A stretch of DNA of 64,000 nt from Rhodoblastus acidophilus. Lineage in GTDB: Bacteria > Pseudomonadota > Alphaproteobacteria > Rhizobiales > Beijerinckiaceae. The stretch spans positions 124,001 through 188,000 of the forward strand of contig NZ_WNKS01000006.1 in the NCBI RefSeq assembly GCF_009720655.1. Reading direction: 5' to 3'. The notes under the pieces are model-generated. The model saw only the letters and a program-made list of their open reading frames with translations. It was not told the DNA's origin and ran no database searches. Made by a program: the position numbers and the translations under genes. This document shows, piece after piece, positions 37,105 through 46,547 of the stretch (the stretch's first letter is position 1; each line of letters opens with the position of its first letter).

Positions 37105-38607
37105 ATGAACTATCTGTTCGACCTCATTGATTCGAAAATCTCCGATCCGGACAAAACCTTCATCGAGACCGACAGCGGCGCAAAAATCTCCTACCGCCAG
37201 ATGCTGTCGGCCAGCGCGCGCTACGCCAACGCCCTCGTCGCGGCGGGCGTGGAGCCCGGCGACCGCGTCGCCGTGCAGATGGAGAAATCGCCGGCCGTTC
37301 TGTTCATCTATCTCGCCTGCCTGCGCGCCGGCGCGATTTTCCTGCCGCTCAACACCGCCTATACCCCGCACGAGGTCGGCTATTTTCTCGGCGACGCACG
37401 GCCAAAAGTCTTTGTCTGCGATCCCGCCTGGGCCGAGGCGCACGCGCCGGCGGCGAAGGAGGCAGGCGCTTTGATTCTTGCTCATGGCGCGGGCATGGAG
37501 GGCGAGCTTTTTGAGCGCGCCAAAGCCAGCGCAGAAAATTTTGTCAACGTGGCGCGCGACAAAGATGATCTGGCGGCGATCCTTTACACGTCGGGGACGA
37601 CGGGGCGCTCCAAGGGCGCCATGCTCAGCCATGACAATCTCGCCTCGAACACAATCACGCTCGTCGATTATTGGCGCTTTACGTCCGACGATATTTTGAT
37701 CCACGCTCTGCCCGTCTATCACACCCACGGCCTGTTCGTGGCGACCAATTGCGTGCTGCTGTCCAACGCTCGCATGATTTTTCTGCCCAAATTTTCCGCC
37801 CCGCAGGTGCTGAAAACCCTGCCCCGCGCCACCGTCCTGATGGGCGTTCCGACCTTTTACACCCGCCTGCTGGAAGAACCCGGCCTCACCCGCGAGGCCT
37901 GCAAAGCCATGCGGCTGTTCGTCTCGGGCTCCGCGCCGCTGCTCGCCGAAACCCATCGCGCCTTCCGCGAAAAAACCGGACACGCCATTCTCGAACGCTA
38001 TGGCATGACCGAGACCAACATGAACACGTCAAATCCCTATGACGGCGACCGCATCGCCGGCACGGTGGGCTTTCCGCTGCCCGGCGTTTCCCTGCGCGTG
38101 GTCGATCCCGACACCGGCGAGGACGTTTCGAATGGCGAGATCGGCATGATCGAAGTCAAGGGGCCGAATGTTTTTCGCGGCTACTGGCAAATGCCGGAGA
38201 AGACGGCGGCCGAGTTCCGCGCCGACGAATTTTTCATCACCGGCGACCTCGGGCGCATCGACGGGGACGGCTATGTCCACATCGTCGGGCGCGGCAAGGA
38301 TTTGATTATTTCCGGCGGCCTCAACATCTATCCCAAGGAAGTGGAAGGCGAGATCGACGCTCTGCCCGGCGTGGTCGAAAGCGCGGTGATCGGCCTGCCC
38401 GACGCCGATTTCGGCGAGGCGGTGGTCGCCGTGGTGGTGCGCGAAAAGGGGGCGTCCCTCAGCGAAGACGATATTCGAACCGCGCTGGCCGGACGTCTGG
38501 CGAAATTCAAGCAGCCCAAGCGCATCCAGTTTGTCGACGCCCTGCCGCGCAACACGATGGGCAAGGTGCAGAAGAACGTCTTGCGCGAGTCCTACGCTAA
38601 AATTTGA
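37105..38607 (+). CDS. matB: Malonyl-CoA synthetase MatB
   Basis: A 500-residue acyl-adenylating enzyme that makes malonyl-CoA (or methylmalonyl-CoA) from the free acid, CoA and ATP. Adenylate-forming motifs are AAILYTSGTTGRSKGAML (A3), RYGMTETNMNTSNPYDGDR (A5, close to the characterised R. palustris MatB), FFITGDLGRID (A7) and GRGKDLIISGGLNIYP (A8). The catalytic Lys lies in NTMGKVQKN near the C-terminus. No matA decarboxylase or transporter is next to it, although permeases lie nearby. The 3' end overlaps the convergent mutarotase by 11 bp. Confidence 0.93.
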   Translation: MNYLFDLIDSKISDPDKTFIETDSGAKISYRQMLSASARYANALVAAGVEPGDRVAVQMEKSPAVLFIYLACLRAGAIFLPLNTAYTPHEVGYFLGDARPKVFVCDPAWAEAHAPAAKEAGALILAHGAGMEGELFERAKASAENFVNVARDKDDLAAILYTSGTTGRSKGAMLSHDNLASNTITLVDYWRFTSDDILIHALPVYHTHGLFVATNCVLLSNARMIFLPKFSAPQVLKTLPRATVLMGVPTFYTRLLEEPGLTREACKAMRLFVSGSAPLLAETHRAFREKTGHAILERYGMTETNMNTSNPYDGDRIAGTVGFPLPGVSLRVVDPDTGEDVSNGEIGMIEVKGPNVFRGYWQMPEKTAAEFRADEFFITGDLGRIDGDGYVHIVGRGKDLIISGGLNIYPKEVEGEIDALPGVVESAVIGLPDADFGEAVVAVVVREKGASLSEDDIRTALAGRLAKFKQPKRIQFVDALPRNTMGKVQKNVLRESYAKI

Positions 38608-39460
38608 GCGTAATGTCCATCACGAAGCGGCGCTGTTCGCCCGGCGCCAGAGTCAGCACGCCGGGGCGCTGCGCAAACGCGCCGTCGAAATCAAGCGGGG
38701 CGGCAAACCCCTGCCAGGGCTCCAGGCAGAGGAAGGGCGCGCCGGGCTTGGTCCACAGGCCGAAATGCGGCATGTCCGGAAAGGATGCCGCGACCTCGGG
38801 GCCGCCTGGCGGGCCGAAGGCGACGCGGCGGCTTTGCAATTTTTCGAAAATCAGCGCGCCCGCCTCGAACAGGCCGGGCTCCAGCGCCAGCACGCCCGAA
38901 GCCGCCGGATTTTTATACTCTTGCGGATCGAGCAGGCCGTCGGTGAGACGCCGGATCGGCGCCGGCTCCGCGCGCTCGAACCGCACCTCATGAACACCTT
39001 TTCCGCCCGGCAGCGGCCAGCGGAAAGCGGGATGGAAGCCGAGCGAAAACGGCAGCGGCTTTTCGTCTTCGTTCGCCACCGTCGCCACCACGTTCAGCGT
39101 CGCGCCGGCGAGCGCGTAGGCGATGTCCAGCCTGAAGGCGAAGGGGTAGGAGACCAAGGTTTCCCCGCTTGGACCCAGGCTCAGCACCGCGCGATCCCGG
39201 CCGGCTTCCACCACCGAAAACGTCGAGCGCCGGGCAAAACCATGCTGCGGCAGCGGAAAAAGCTGACCATCCACGCGGATATGGTCACCTACGGCGCGGC
39301 CGACCATGGGAAACAGGATGGGCGCGCGGCCGCTCCACCATGCGGGATCGCCGTCGTGCAGCCAATCGGCGCCGGTCGAGTCTTGCAATCGGACAAGCTC
39401 CGCGCCGAGCAAGGCGATCTCGGCGCGGAAAAACTCATTGGTGAGCGTGATCCTCGTCAT
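38597..39460 (-). CDS. Aldose 1-epimerase family protein
   Basis: A 287-residue galactose-mutarotase-like protein of the YeaD/YihR-type group. The catalytic His is likely in PLPQHGFARRS and LGFHPAFRWPL, with the base Glu in CLEPWQGFAAP. It interconverts alpha and beta sugar anomers, or may bind phosphorylated sugars. It overlaps the upstream antiporter gene by 26 bp, so the two form an operon, and it converges on matB with an 11-bp overlap. Confidence 0.87.
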   Translation of the reverse strand: MTRITLTNEFFRAEIALLGAELVRLQDSTGADWLHDGDPAWWSGRAPILFPMVGRAVGDHIRVDGQLFPLPQHGFARRSTFSVVEAGRDRAVLSLGPSGETLVSYPFAFRLDIAYALAGATLNVVATVANEDEKPLPFSLGFHPAFRWPLPGGKGVHEVRFERAEPAPIRRLTDGLLDPQEYKNPAASGVLALEPGLFEAGALIFEKLQSRRVAFGPPGGPEVAASFPDMPHFGLWTKPGAPFLCLEPWQGFAAPLDFDGAFAQRPGVLTLAPGEQRRFVMDITLKF

Positions 39461-40664
39461 GCTTGCCTCCCAAAAAACCGAGCTTGCGCAGCACGGGCGG
39501 CATGCTCAGCCCCTGCACGACGATCGAGAAGGCGACGCAGAAAAAGGTCACCAGCACGATTTCGTCGCGCAGCGGGACGCGGCTCGGCAGCGACAGCACC
39601 AGCGCCAGCGCCAGCGCGCCACGCAACCCGCCCCACCACAGAACGAATTGCTCGCCCTGGGTGATCCGCCAGCGCGAGCGCGAAAACAGCGCGGACAGCG
39701 GATAGACGGCGGCGGCGCGGGCGAAAAGCGTGATGGCGAGGACGCCGGCATATTCCGTCCACGGATAATGCGCGTAGGTCGAACCGGCGACGCGCGCGCC
39801 GATCAATAGGAACACCATGGAATTCGCGACGAAAGCGGCGAAATCCCAGAAATCCGTCATGAACTCGCGGCCTTTTTCGGTCAGAAAATCGCCTTTTTCG
39901 CTGGCCGGGCGGAAATTGCCGATGATCAGGCCAGCCGTCACCGCCGCGAGCACGCCGGAATCGTGAAAATGTTCGGCAAGCAGGAACGAGCCGTAGGCGG
40001 CCAGCATGGTGAGCGTCAGCTCGACAAGATGTTCGCTGGTCCCGCGCGCAGCGAAGATCACGGCGACGCCAAACCCCGCGCCGATCAGCGCGCCGCCGAC
40101 GACGATTCGGAACAGCTCCCAGGTCATTTGCGCGCCGGTCAGGCCATCAGCGCCAGCGAGCGCAAAAGCCAGCGCCAGGGCGAACAGCACCGCCGCGGCG
40201 GCGTCGTTGAGCAGGCTTTCCGCCTCGACCAACACGCGCAGACGGCCATGCACGCCATTGTCTTTGAACATGGCGATGATCGCGACGGGATCGGTGGCGG
40301 AGATCAGCGCGCCGAACACCAGGGCCGCCGCGAGCGGCCAGCCCATGAGATAATGAAGCGCGGCCGCCACCACCGCCATCGCCGCGACGGTGCCGAACAC
40401 GGCGAGCGACAGGATCGGCGCGAGGTCGCGCTTCAGATCGCGCCAGCGCAGGGCGAGCGCCGCCTCGAACAGCAGCGGCGGCAGGATCAGGTAATAGATC
40501 AGTTCCGAGGTCAGCGGCGGCAGGCGCCGCGTTCCCAACCAGGCCAGCAGGCCGCCGACCAGTACGAGGCCGATGGTGTAGGGAAGTTGCAGTCGCCGCG
40601 CCAGCATCGCCACGATCATGGCGACGGCCAATAGGCCCATGATTTGTTGTAATGTTTCGCTCAT
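39435..40664 (-). CDS. CPA1-family sodium/proton antiporter
   Basis: A 409-residue inner-membrane cation/proton antiporter with about twelve helices. The ion-binding motif SATDPVAIIAMFK and the partner ESLLNDAAAAVLF are characteristic of NhaP/NHE-type CPA1 transporters. No cytoplasmic RCK or cyclic-nucleotide domain is attached. It starts with a good ATG at 40664 and overlaps the mutarotase start. It probably serves pH and Na+ homeostasis; another putative antiporter is the next gene upstream on this strand. Confidence 0.92.
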   Translation of the reverse strand: MSETLQQIMGLLAVAMIVAMLARRLQLPYTIGLVLVGGLLAWLGTRRLPPLTSELIYYLILPPLLFEAALALRWRDLKRDLAPILSLAVFGTVAAMAVVAAALHYLMGWPLAAALVFGALISATDPVAIIAMFKDNGVHGRLRVLVEAESLLNDAAAAVLFALALAFALAGADGLTGAQMTWELFRIVVGGALIGAGFGVAVIFAARGTSEHLVELTLTMLAAYGSFLLAEHFHDSGVLAAVTAGLIIGNFRPASEKGDFLTEKGREFMTDFWDFAAFVANSMVFLLIGARVAGSTYAHYPWTEYAGVLAITLFARAAAVYPLSALFSRSRWRITQGEQFVLWWGGLRGALALALVLSLPSRVPLRDEIVLVTFFCVAFSIVVQGLSMPPVLRKLGFLGGKHDEDHAHQ

Positions 40665-40739
40665 GCCCGCCTTCTGCCACGAGCGCGCAGCGATCTCAAC
40701 GTCAAGTTAAGGCCAAGGCCCCCTCCGGCGCGGTCATTT

Positions 40740-42014
40740 TCAGTGCAGCAGGTTGTGCGCAGCGACGTAAGTCGCCGCCCCCGCGAGATAGCCGAGAAGC
40801 GCGGGGCCGCTCATGTGTCTGACGTACCAGAAGAACTGGATTTTCTCCAATCCCATCGCCGCCACGCCGGCAGCCGAACCGATGATCAGGATCGATCCGC
40901 CCGTGCCCGCGCAATAGGCCATGAACGTCCACAGAAAGGCGTCGGGAGGATATTGGTCGAGACTGTACATGCCTATGGAGGCGGCGACGAGCGGCACATT
41001 GTCGACAATCGCGCTGGCGAGGCCAAGCAGGAAGACAATGAGGTCGAGTCGCCCGACGCTCTGGTCGAGCCAGGCCGCCAGCCGCGTCAGAATATGGGTG
41101 TGTTCGAGCACGGCGACCGCCAGCAGGATGCCGGTGAAGAACACCAGCGAACTCAGATCGATTCGCTCGAGCGCGCGCGCCAGCGCCCGGCGCTCCCTGT
41201 CTGCCGGGGGCTTGCCGCGATGCAGGGTGTCGGCGAAGGCCCAGAGAATGCCGAGGCCGAAGAGAACGCCGAGGAACGGCGGCAAGTGCGTAACCGTCTT
41301 GAAGACGGGCACCAGCAGCAGGATCGTGACGCCCAGAAGAAAAATGGCGTTGCGCTCGAATGCCGACGCGCCCTCGTCTTCAACCATGTTTCCGCAAGCG
41401 AAACGTCGGTTTTCCAGTTGACGGCTCACCAGCAGCAGCGGGACCAGCAGGCTGACGACCGACGGCGCGAACACGGTCGACATGACCGCCGTGGTGGTGA
41501 TCTGGCCGCCAATCCAGAGCATGGTCGTGGTGATGTCGCCGATCGGCGACCACGCGCCGCCCGCATTGGCGGCGATCACGATCATGGAGGCGAACAGCAG
41601 CCGGTCGCTTTCCTTCGCCAGAAGTTTTTTCGTGAGGGAAACCATGGCGACGGTCGTCGCGAGATTGTCGAGGATGGCGCTCAGGAAAAAGGTCACGAGG
41701 CACATCAACCACATCAAGCGCGGGAGGCTGGTGGTTCTGATCCGTGCGGCGACGATCTGGAAACCGCCATGGAGGCCGATCACCTCGACGATGGTCATGG
41801 CGCCCATGAGGAAAAAAACGATCTGGGCGACTGATACGACCGAATGACCAAGTTGAGCGTTGATCGCCGCGGAATCGGCGGAAGCAAAAGCGTAGATTGT
41901 CCAGAGAACACCGGCCGCCACTACGGCCGAGGCGGCTTTGTCGATCCTGAGTCTATGCTCGAATGCGATGGCGACGTAAGCTATGCTGAATACGGCTATG
42001 ATCGCGCTATCCAA
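40740..42014 (-). CDS. nhaD: NhaD-type sodium/proton antiporter (ion transporter superfamily)
   Basis: A 424-residue membrane protein with about eleven to twelve helices. NhaD/ArsB-family blocks are visible: FFLSAILDNLATTVAMVSL, IVIAANAGGAWSPIGDITTTMLW, and LASAIVDNVPLVAAS with the paired Asp residues. The final block GTGGSILIIGSAAGVAAMG is also typical. It is likely an Na+(Li+)/H+ antiporter of the inner membrane. It lies 76 bp upstream of the CPA1 gene in the same direction and may share its role in Na+ homeostasis. Confidence 0.88.
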   Translation of the reverse strand: MDSAIIAVFSIAYVAIAFEHRLRIDKAASAVVAAGVLWTIYAFASADSAAINAQLGHSVVSVAQIVFFLMGAMTIVEVIGLHGGFQIVAARIRTTSLPRLMWLMCLVTFFLSAILDNLATTVAMVSLTKKLLAKESDRLLFASMIVIAANAGGAWSPIGDITTTMLWIGGQITTTAVMSTVFAPSVVSLLVPLLLVSRQLENRRFACGNMVEDEGASAFERNAIFLLGVTILLLVPVFKTVTHLPPFLGVLFGLGILWAFADTLHRGKPPADRERRALARALERIDLSSLVFFTGILLAVAVLEHTHILTRLAAWLDQSVGRLDLIVFLLGLASAIVDNVPLVAASIGMYSLDQYPPDAFLWTFMAYCAGTGGSILIIGSAAGVAAMGLEKIQFFWYVRHMSGPALLGYLAGAATYVAAHNLLH

Positions 42015-42213
42015 GACAAATACCTCGAAACTGACACCTCAGGAAACGTCTGAAAGGGCGGCGCCGAAGTCAAGAATTATCGGGGGACGCGCACAGATTG
42101 GGCAGTCCGGCCCTGTCCCTTTTGCTGATCTGTGCAATGCGGCCTTTTCGGGTAAGTTCCCATGGCGTTGCAGAAAGACAGCCGTCCCCAAGGACGTGAA
42201 CCGGAGGAGTTTC

Positions 42214-43605
42214 ATGAGTTTTGTTGTCGCCCTCGGGGCGCTCATATTCCTGATGATTGTCGCCTACCGCGGCTTCTCGGTCATCCTGTTCGCCCCGGTC
42301 GCCGCCATGGGCGCCGTGCTGCTCACCGATCCCGCCGCCGTCCCGGCCGCGTTTTCCGGCGTGTTCATGGAGCGCATGGTCGGGTTCATCCGCGATTATT
42401 TTCCGGTGTTCCTGCTCGGAGCGGTGTTCGGCAAGCTGATCGAAATGTCGGGCTTTTCGAAAAGCATCGTCTCCGCCGTGACCTCGCTGCTCGGCCCCCG
42501 ATTCACCATCGTCTCGATCGTGCTGGTCGGCGCCATCCTCACCTATGGCGGCGTGTCCCTGTTCGTCGTGGTGTTCGCGATCTATCCGTTCGCGGCGGAA
42601 ATGTTCCGCCAGCACGATATCCCAAAGCGGCTGATCCCCGGCACAATCGCGCTTGGCGCCTTCTCCTTCACCATGGATTCGCTGCCGGGCACGCCGCAAA
42701 TCCAGAACATCATTCCGACCACCTATTTCAAGACCACCGCTTTTGCCGCGCCGGCGCTCGGCACGCTCGGCGGCATTTTTATTTTCGTGGTCGGCGTCGC
42801 CTATCTGGAATGGCGCCGCTACGCCGCGCTGAAGGCCGGCGAAGGCTATGGCGATGGCCACATCAACGAACCGGCGCCGCTGGCGCATGAAAAGCTGGCT
42901 CCGGCCTGGCTGGCGATGCTGCCGCTCGTGCTGGTGTTCGGGCTGAACAAGCTGTTCACCACCCTGATCGCCGACAATTACGGCAAGGTCTACGAACTCA
43001 AGCTCGCCGCCATGGCCAAGCCGGTCACGGTCGCGGTGGACAAGCTCACCGCCGTCTGGTCGGTGGAGGCCGCGCTGATCGTCGGCATTCTCTCCGTGGT
43101 CGCGCTCGGCTGGACGCAGGTGCGGAAAAATTTCGCGGAAGGCGGCAAGACGGCGGTGTCGGGCGCCCTGCTCGCCTCGATGAACACCGCCTCCGAATAT
43201 GGCTTCGGCGCGGTGATCGCCACCCTGCCCGGCTTCATCGTCATCCGCGAGGCGCTGGCCTCGATCCCCAATCCGCTGGTCAACGAAGCCGTGACGGTGA
43301 CCTCGCTCGCCGGCATCACCGGTTCGGCCTCGGGCGGCATGTCGATCGCGCTGGCCGCCATGGCGGACCAGTTCATCGCCGCCGCCAACGCGGCGGGCAT
43401 TCCGATGGAGGTGCTGCACCGCGTGGCCTCGATGGCCTCCGGCGGCATGGACACCCTGCCCCACAATGGCGCGGTGATCACCCTGCTGGCCGTGACCGGG
43501 CTCACCCATCGGCAGAGCTACAAGGACATTTTCGCGGTCACCATCATCAAGACCACCGCCGTGTTCGTGGTGATCGGAATTTACTACGCGACCGGACTGG
43601 TTTAG
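42214..43605 (+). CDS. GntP-family permease
   Basis: A 463-residue proton/carboxylate symporter of the gluconate permease family with about twelve helices. Characteristic features are GAVFGKLIEMSGFSKSIV, the DSLPGTPQIQNIIPT region, and ASGGMDTLPHNGAVITLL near the C-terminus. ATG 42214 follows CGGAGGAG; the open frame further upstream overlaps the nhaD promoter and is not membrane-like. The substrate cannot be fixed from sequence; a short hydroxy or keto acid is likely. The stop codon lies at the edge of an interspersed repeat. Confidence 0.87.
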   Translation: MSFVVALGALIFLMIVAYRGFSVILFAPVAAMGAVLLTDPAAVPAAFSGVFMERMVGFIRDYFPVFLLGAVFGKLIEMSGFSKSIVSAVTSLLGPRFTIVSIVLVGAILTYGGVSLFVVVFAIYPFAAEMFRQHDIPKRLIPGTIALGAFSFTMDSLPGTPQIQNIIPTTYFKTTAFAAPALGTLGGIFIFVVGVAYLEWRRYAALKAGEGYGDGHINEPAPLAHEKLAPAWLAMLPLVLVFGLNKLFTTLIADNYGKVYELKLAAMAKPVTVAVDKLTAVWSVEAALIVGILSVVALGWTQVRKNFAEGGKTAVSGALLASMNTASEYGFGAVIATLPGFIVIREALASIPNPLVNEAVTVTSLAGITGSASGGMSIALAAMADQFIAAANAAGIPMEVLHRVASMASGGMDTLPHNGAVITLLAVTGLTHRQSYKDIFAVTIIKTTAVFVVIGIYYATGLV

Positions 43606-43709
43606 AGCTTTTCCACGTTTCATGGAAACATGAAAAAGCTCTAGAGTCTTGTTTTAACGCAGTGTCTTCACGCGAACCGGCATCCACTTCGCTTGAAAAT
43701 GCTTTAGCG
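43603..43709. repeat. Interspersed repeat with TAGAGCTTTTC / GAAAAAGCTCTA stem
   Basis: The element starts at the gntP-like stop codon with a hairpin (TAGAGCTTTT ... AAAAGCTCTA). It continues through GTCTTCACGCGAACCGGCATCC and ACTTCGCTTGAAAATGC. The same blocks occur in the opposite order and orientation at 53985-54082. The hairpin may also serve as terminator. Confidence 0.7.
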
Positions 43710-43774
43710 CGAGCGTTGACTCGGTTTCCGGCGAAAAGCATAGTTCCGGCGCGTCCTCGCGCCGGAATTTTGAT

Positions 43775-45226
43775 ATGCGCCTATTGAGTTCATTGCGGCT
43801 TCTGCTCGCGGCCGGCGCGCTTTTTGCGGCCGCGCCCGCTTTCGCCGATTTCGGCTCCGCGCAACGCAATTTCTCCGCCACCCCCCTGAACGAACGACTG
43901 CTGGTCCAGACCTTTTTGATCGGCGCCGGCTATCTCAATGGCGTGCCCTCAGGCGATTTCAGCAAGCGGCAGTATGAGGGGGTGCAAAACTTTCAGGCCG
44001 AAAACGGTTTTTACGCCGACGGCGATCTATCCGCGCCCCAGTTCGAAAAACTGGCGGCGCTGGCGCGCCCCTGGTTCCAGACCTGGGGCTTTCGAAAAAT
44101 CCTCCATCCCAGCCGGAACATTCCCCTGTGGGTTCCGGTCGGTCTCGGCCTGCGCGAATCGCGCGAGGATACGGGAATCAAATTCGAGGACCCCAGCCGG
44201 CGCATCTCCATTACTTTCGCCAGTTTTTCCGCGACCCCCATCCCCGCAGCTTTCGCCCTGATGACGCGCCTTTACGAGGAAAAGCGCGCGCACATCCACT
44301 ACAAGGTGATGAAGGACGGTTGGTTCGTCATTTCGGCCTCGACGCCCGACGGCGTGGACCACTATCTGCGCTACCACCAGGACGGGCGCGCCGCCACCGG
44401 CTTCACCCTGATGTGGAACAACGCCAACGGCAATGTGCATGGCGAACGGATCGCCACGCTGATGTCCGGGGGCCTGTGGGCGACGATGACCGGCGCGCCC
44501 GCCGTGGATCTTCCCAACCCGGGGCCCGCCCCGGCGCCCAAGCCCGCTTCGCCCCCGGCCGCCAGCGCCAAAGCCAGCCCTCCGGCGCGCGAGCGGGAAA
44601 AAGACAGGATTTCGACCGGAACCGGCTTCTTCATCGCCGCCGACGGCCATTTCGTCACCTCGGCCCATGTCATCGCCGATTGCGCGTCGATCAAGGCCAA
44701 GTCGGATGACGGCGCCATCCTCGATGCGAAACTGGTCGCGCGCGACGCCACCAACGATCTCGCTCTGCTCAAGGTCGACAAAACCGCCGCCAAGGCCGCC
44801 CATCTGCGCACCTCCCTGCGGCTGGGCGAAAACGTCGCCGCCTTCGGTTTTCCCCACGCCGACATTCTCGCGACCTCAGGCAATTTCACGCTCGGCAATG
44901 TCACGGCGCTGAGCGGGCTTGGCGACGACAGCCGCTTCGCCCAGATTTCGACGCCGGTTCAAGCCGGCAATTCGGGCGGCCCGCTGCTCGACCGCGACGG
45001 CAATGTCGTCGGCGTCGTCGCCATGAAGCTCAACGCGCTGAAAGTGGCGTCGGAGGGCGGCGACCTCCCGCAAAACGTCAATTTCGCGGTCAAGGCGACC
45101 AATCTGGTCAATTTCCTCGACGCCAATCGCATCCAATACCTGCCGGCGGTTTCAGAAAAACCGCTCGAACCCGCCGATCTCGCCGACCGCGCCAAGTCCA
45201 TCTCGGTTTTCGTCGTCTGCAAATAG
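43775..45226 (+). CDS. Exported trypsin-like serine protease with novel N-terminal region
   Basis: A 483-residue periplasmic or secreted protease. The signal peptide covers residues 1-24 (ALFAAAPAFA). Residues about 35-95 resemble a peptidoglycan-binding helical domain (LIGAGYLNGVPSGDFSKRQYEGVQNFQAENG). Residues 100-240 form an unassigned domain. A Pro/Ala linker (about 247-280) leads to the S1C-like protease domain with His298 (TSAHVIAD), Asp328 (TNDLALL) and Ser400 (AGNSGGPL), so the triad is complete. No PDZ domain follows, unlike DegP. It may act in cell-wall-linked protein quality control or signalling. Confidence 0.88.
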   Translation: MRLLSSLRLLLAAGALFAAAPAFADFGSAQRNFSATPLNERLLVQTFLIGAGYLNGVPSGDFSKRQYEGVQNFQAENGFYADGDLSAPQFEKLAALARPWFQTWGFRKILHPSRNIPLWVPVGLGLRESREDTGIKFEDPSRRISITFASFSATPIPAAFALMTRLYEEKRAHIHYKVMKDGWFVISASTPDGVDHYLRYHQDGRAATGFTLMWNNANGNVHGERIATLMSGGLWATMTGAPAVDLPNPGPAPAPKPASPPAASAKASPPAREREKDRISTGTGFFIAADGHFVTSAHVIADCASIKAKSDDGAILDAKLVARDATNDLALLKVDKTAAKAAHLRTSLRLGENVAAFGFPHADILATSGNFTLGNVTALSGLGDDSRFAQISTPVQAGNSGGPLLDRDGNVVGVVAMKLNALKVASEGGDLPQNVNFAVKATNLVNFLDANRIQYLPAVSEKPLEPADLADRAKSISVFVVCK

Positions 45227-45227
45227 G

Positions 45228-46547
45228 TCAGGTTTTCGCCAGCGCCGCCTGGTCGATCTCGTTGCGCTTGGCATAGGCGAGCGCGAAATCGGCGATGGCC
45301 TCGTCGAAGGCGCCGCTGTCGCCCATATAGCCCGCGAGCAGCGCCGGATCGGCGGAGCGGGCGTGGGCGCGGGCCAGCGTGCGCCCGCACAATCTGGCGT
45401 AGTCGCTCAATCCCTCGGCCTGCGCGATTTCGCTCACCGAGCCCAGCCGGCGGTTTTTCAGCATGCGGACGTAATAATGCCGGTCCGAGGGGTCATGCTC
45501 GGTCCACCCCAAAAAAATGTCGCTCGCCGCCTGCATCATGCGCTGGCCCTCGACCACGCGCTGGCCCTGGTGTCTCCCAAAAGCGGGGGCGAGCGCCTCC
45601 AGAACGGACGGCCCCGCCTCCTTGACTTGCAGCAACAACGGCGCGCCGTCGCCATTCTGGAACAGGCCGACATAGCAGCAGGTTCCCACGGAGCCGACGC
45701 CCACCGCCTTGAACACGCAATCTTTCAACGCGTATCGCTCCAGCAGCGCGCGGCGTTCGGGCGGCAGCGCCGCGCCATAGCGCGCAAAACCGCTTTGCGG
45801 GTCGAACGCCTGTCCGGCCTCGCTGTCGGGCTTGAAATGGAACAGGCGCGGCGGTTTTTCGAGGATGCCGTTCGCCCCGGCCAGTTTGGGGAAATTGTCA
45901 TCGCGGTCGAGCCCGGCCCCGCGCGCGCAGCCGATGATCGTCAGCAGCTTGCGCCGCAGGTCGGCGTCCTCGAAATTTTTCGCCTCCTGTTCGAGATCGA
46001 CGCGGCTGTGCCAGACCTCCATCGGTGTTTTTTCCGACAAAAGAGCGATGCGCTTGCGATAGGCGCGGACCGCCTCGCCAGCGATGTCGTGGCGGGTGGA
46101 TTTTGATGCCCCCAGCGCCTCGCCCGCGACGGCGAAGCTGACCGCCAGGCGCTTCAGATCGACGGTGAAATCGACGCCCGGCAGGGTCTCGTCGAAATCG
46201 TTGATGTCGAAAAGGATGTTGTCCTCCGGGGTGACGAAGGCGCCAAAATTCATCAGGTGGCAGTCGCCGCAGGCCTGCACGGGAATGCCGGCCATCGCCT
46301 GGTATTGCAGGTCATGCGCCATCACCGCCGCCGCGCCGCGCAGATAGGCGAAGGGGTCGGCGCTCATCAGCGCGCGGCGCAGCCCGACCAGCGACGGCAA
46401 CCGGCGCGCGTTCTGCCCCTCCAAAATGGCGTTGGCGTCGCGCTGGAAGGGGCCGAGCACGCGCCCATGCGCGGCGCGAGGCGTCTGCTTGCGCAGCGCC
46501 TTGCCCTGCTCGATGCGTTGCGCGCGCGATTGGACTGCTGGGCTCAT
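45228..46547 (-). CDS. DUF2252 family protein
   Basis: A 439-residue DUF2252 protein with a kinase-like fold signature. Visible blocks are GPFQRDANAILEGQNARRLPSLVGLR, CGDCHLMNFGAFVTPE, FDINDFDETLPGVDFTVDLKRLAVS, LLLQVKEAGPSVLEAL, and GQRVVEGQRMMQAASDIFLGW. The HxxNF and DxxDFD motifs resemble aminoglycoside-phosphotransferase catalytic and metal loops. The real function is unknown. The ATG at 46547 follows GGGGGAGG and overlaps the pxpA stop by 4 bp, so the two are translationally coupled. Confidence 0.85.
   Translation of the reverse strand: MSPAVQSRAQRIEQGKALRKQTPRAAHGRVLGPFQRDANAILEGQNARRLPSLVGLRRALMSADPFAYLRGAAAVMAHDLQYQAMAGIPVQACGDCHLMNFGAFVTPEDNILFDINDFDETLPGVDFTVDLKRLAVSFAVAGEALGASKSTRHDIAGEAVRAYRKRIALLSEKTPMEVWHSRVDLEQEAKNFEDADLRRKLLTIIGCARGAGLDRDDNFPKLAGANGILEKPPRLFHFKPDSEAGQAFDPQSGFARYGAALPPERRALLERYALKDCVFKAVGVGSVGTCCYVGLFQNGDGAPLLLQVKEAGPSVLEALAPAFGRHQGQRVVEGQRMMQAASDIFLGWTEHDPSDRHYYVRMLKNRRLGSVSEIAQAEGLSDYARLCGRTLARAHARSADPALLAGYMGDSGAFDEAIADFALAYAKRNEIDQAALAKT

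Noticed and set aside
42070-43623. 517-codon minus-strand frame opposite the GntP-type permease
   Set aside because: The translation is His/Asp/Arg-rich with no domain, while the plus strand encodes a clear twelve-helix permease with a GGAGGAG start.
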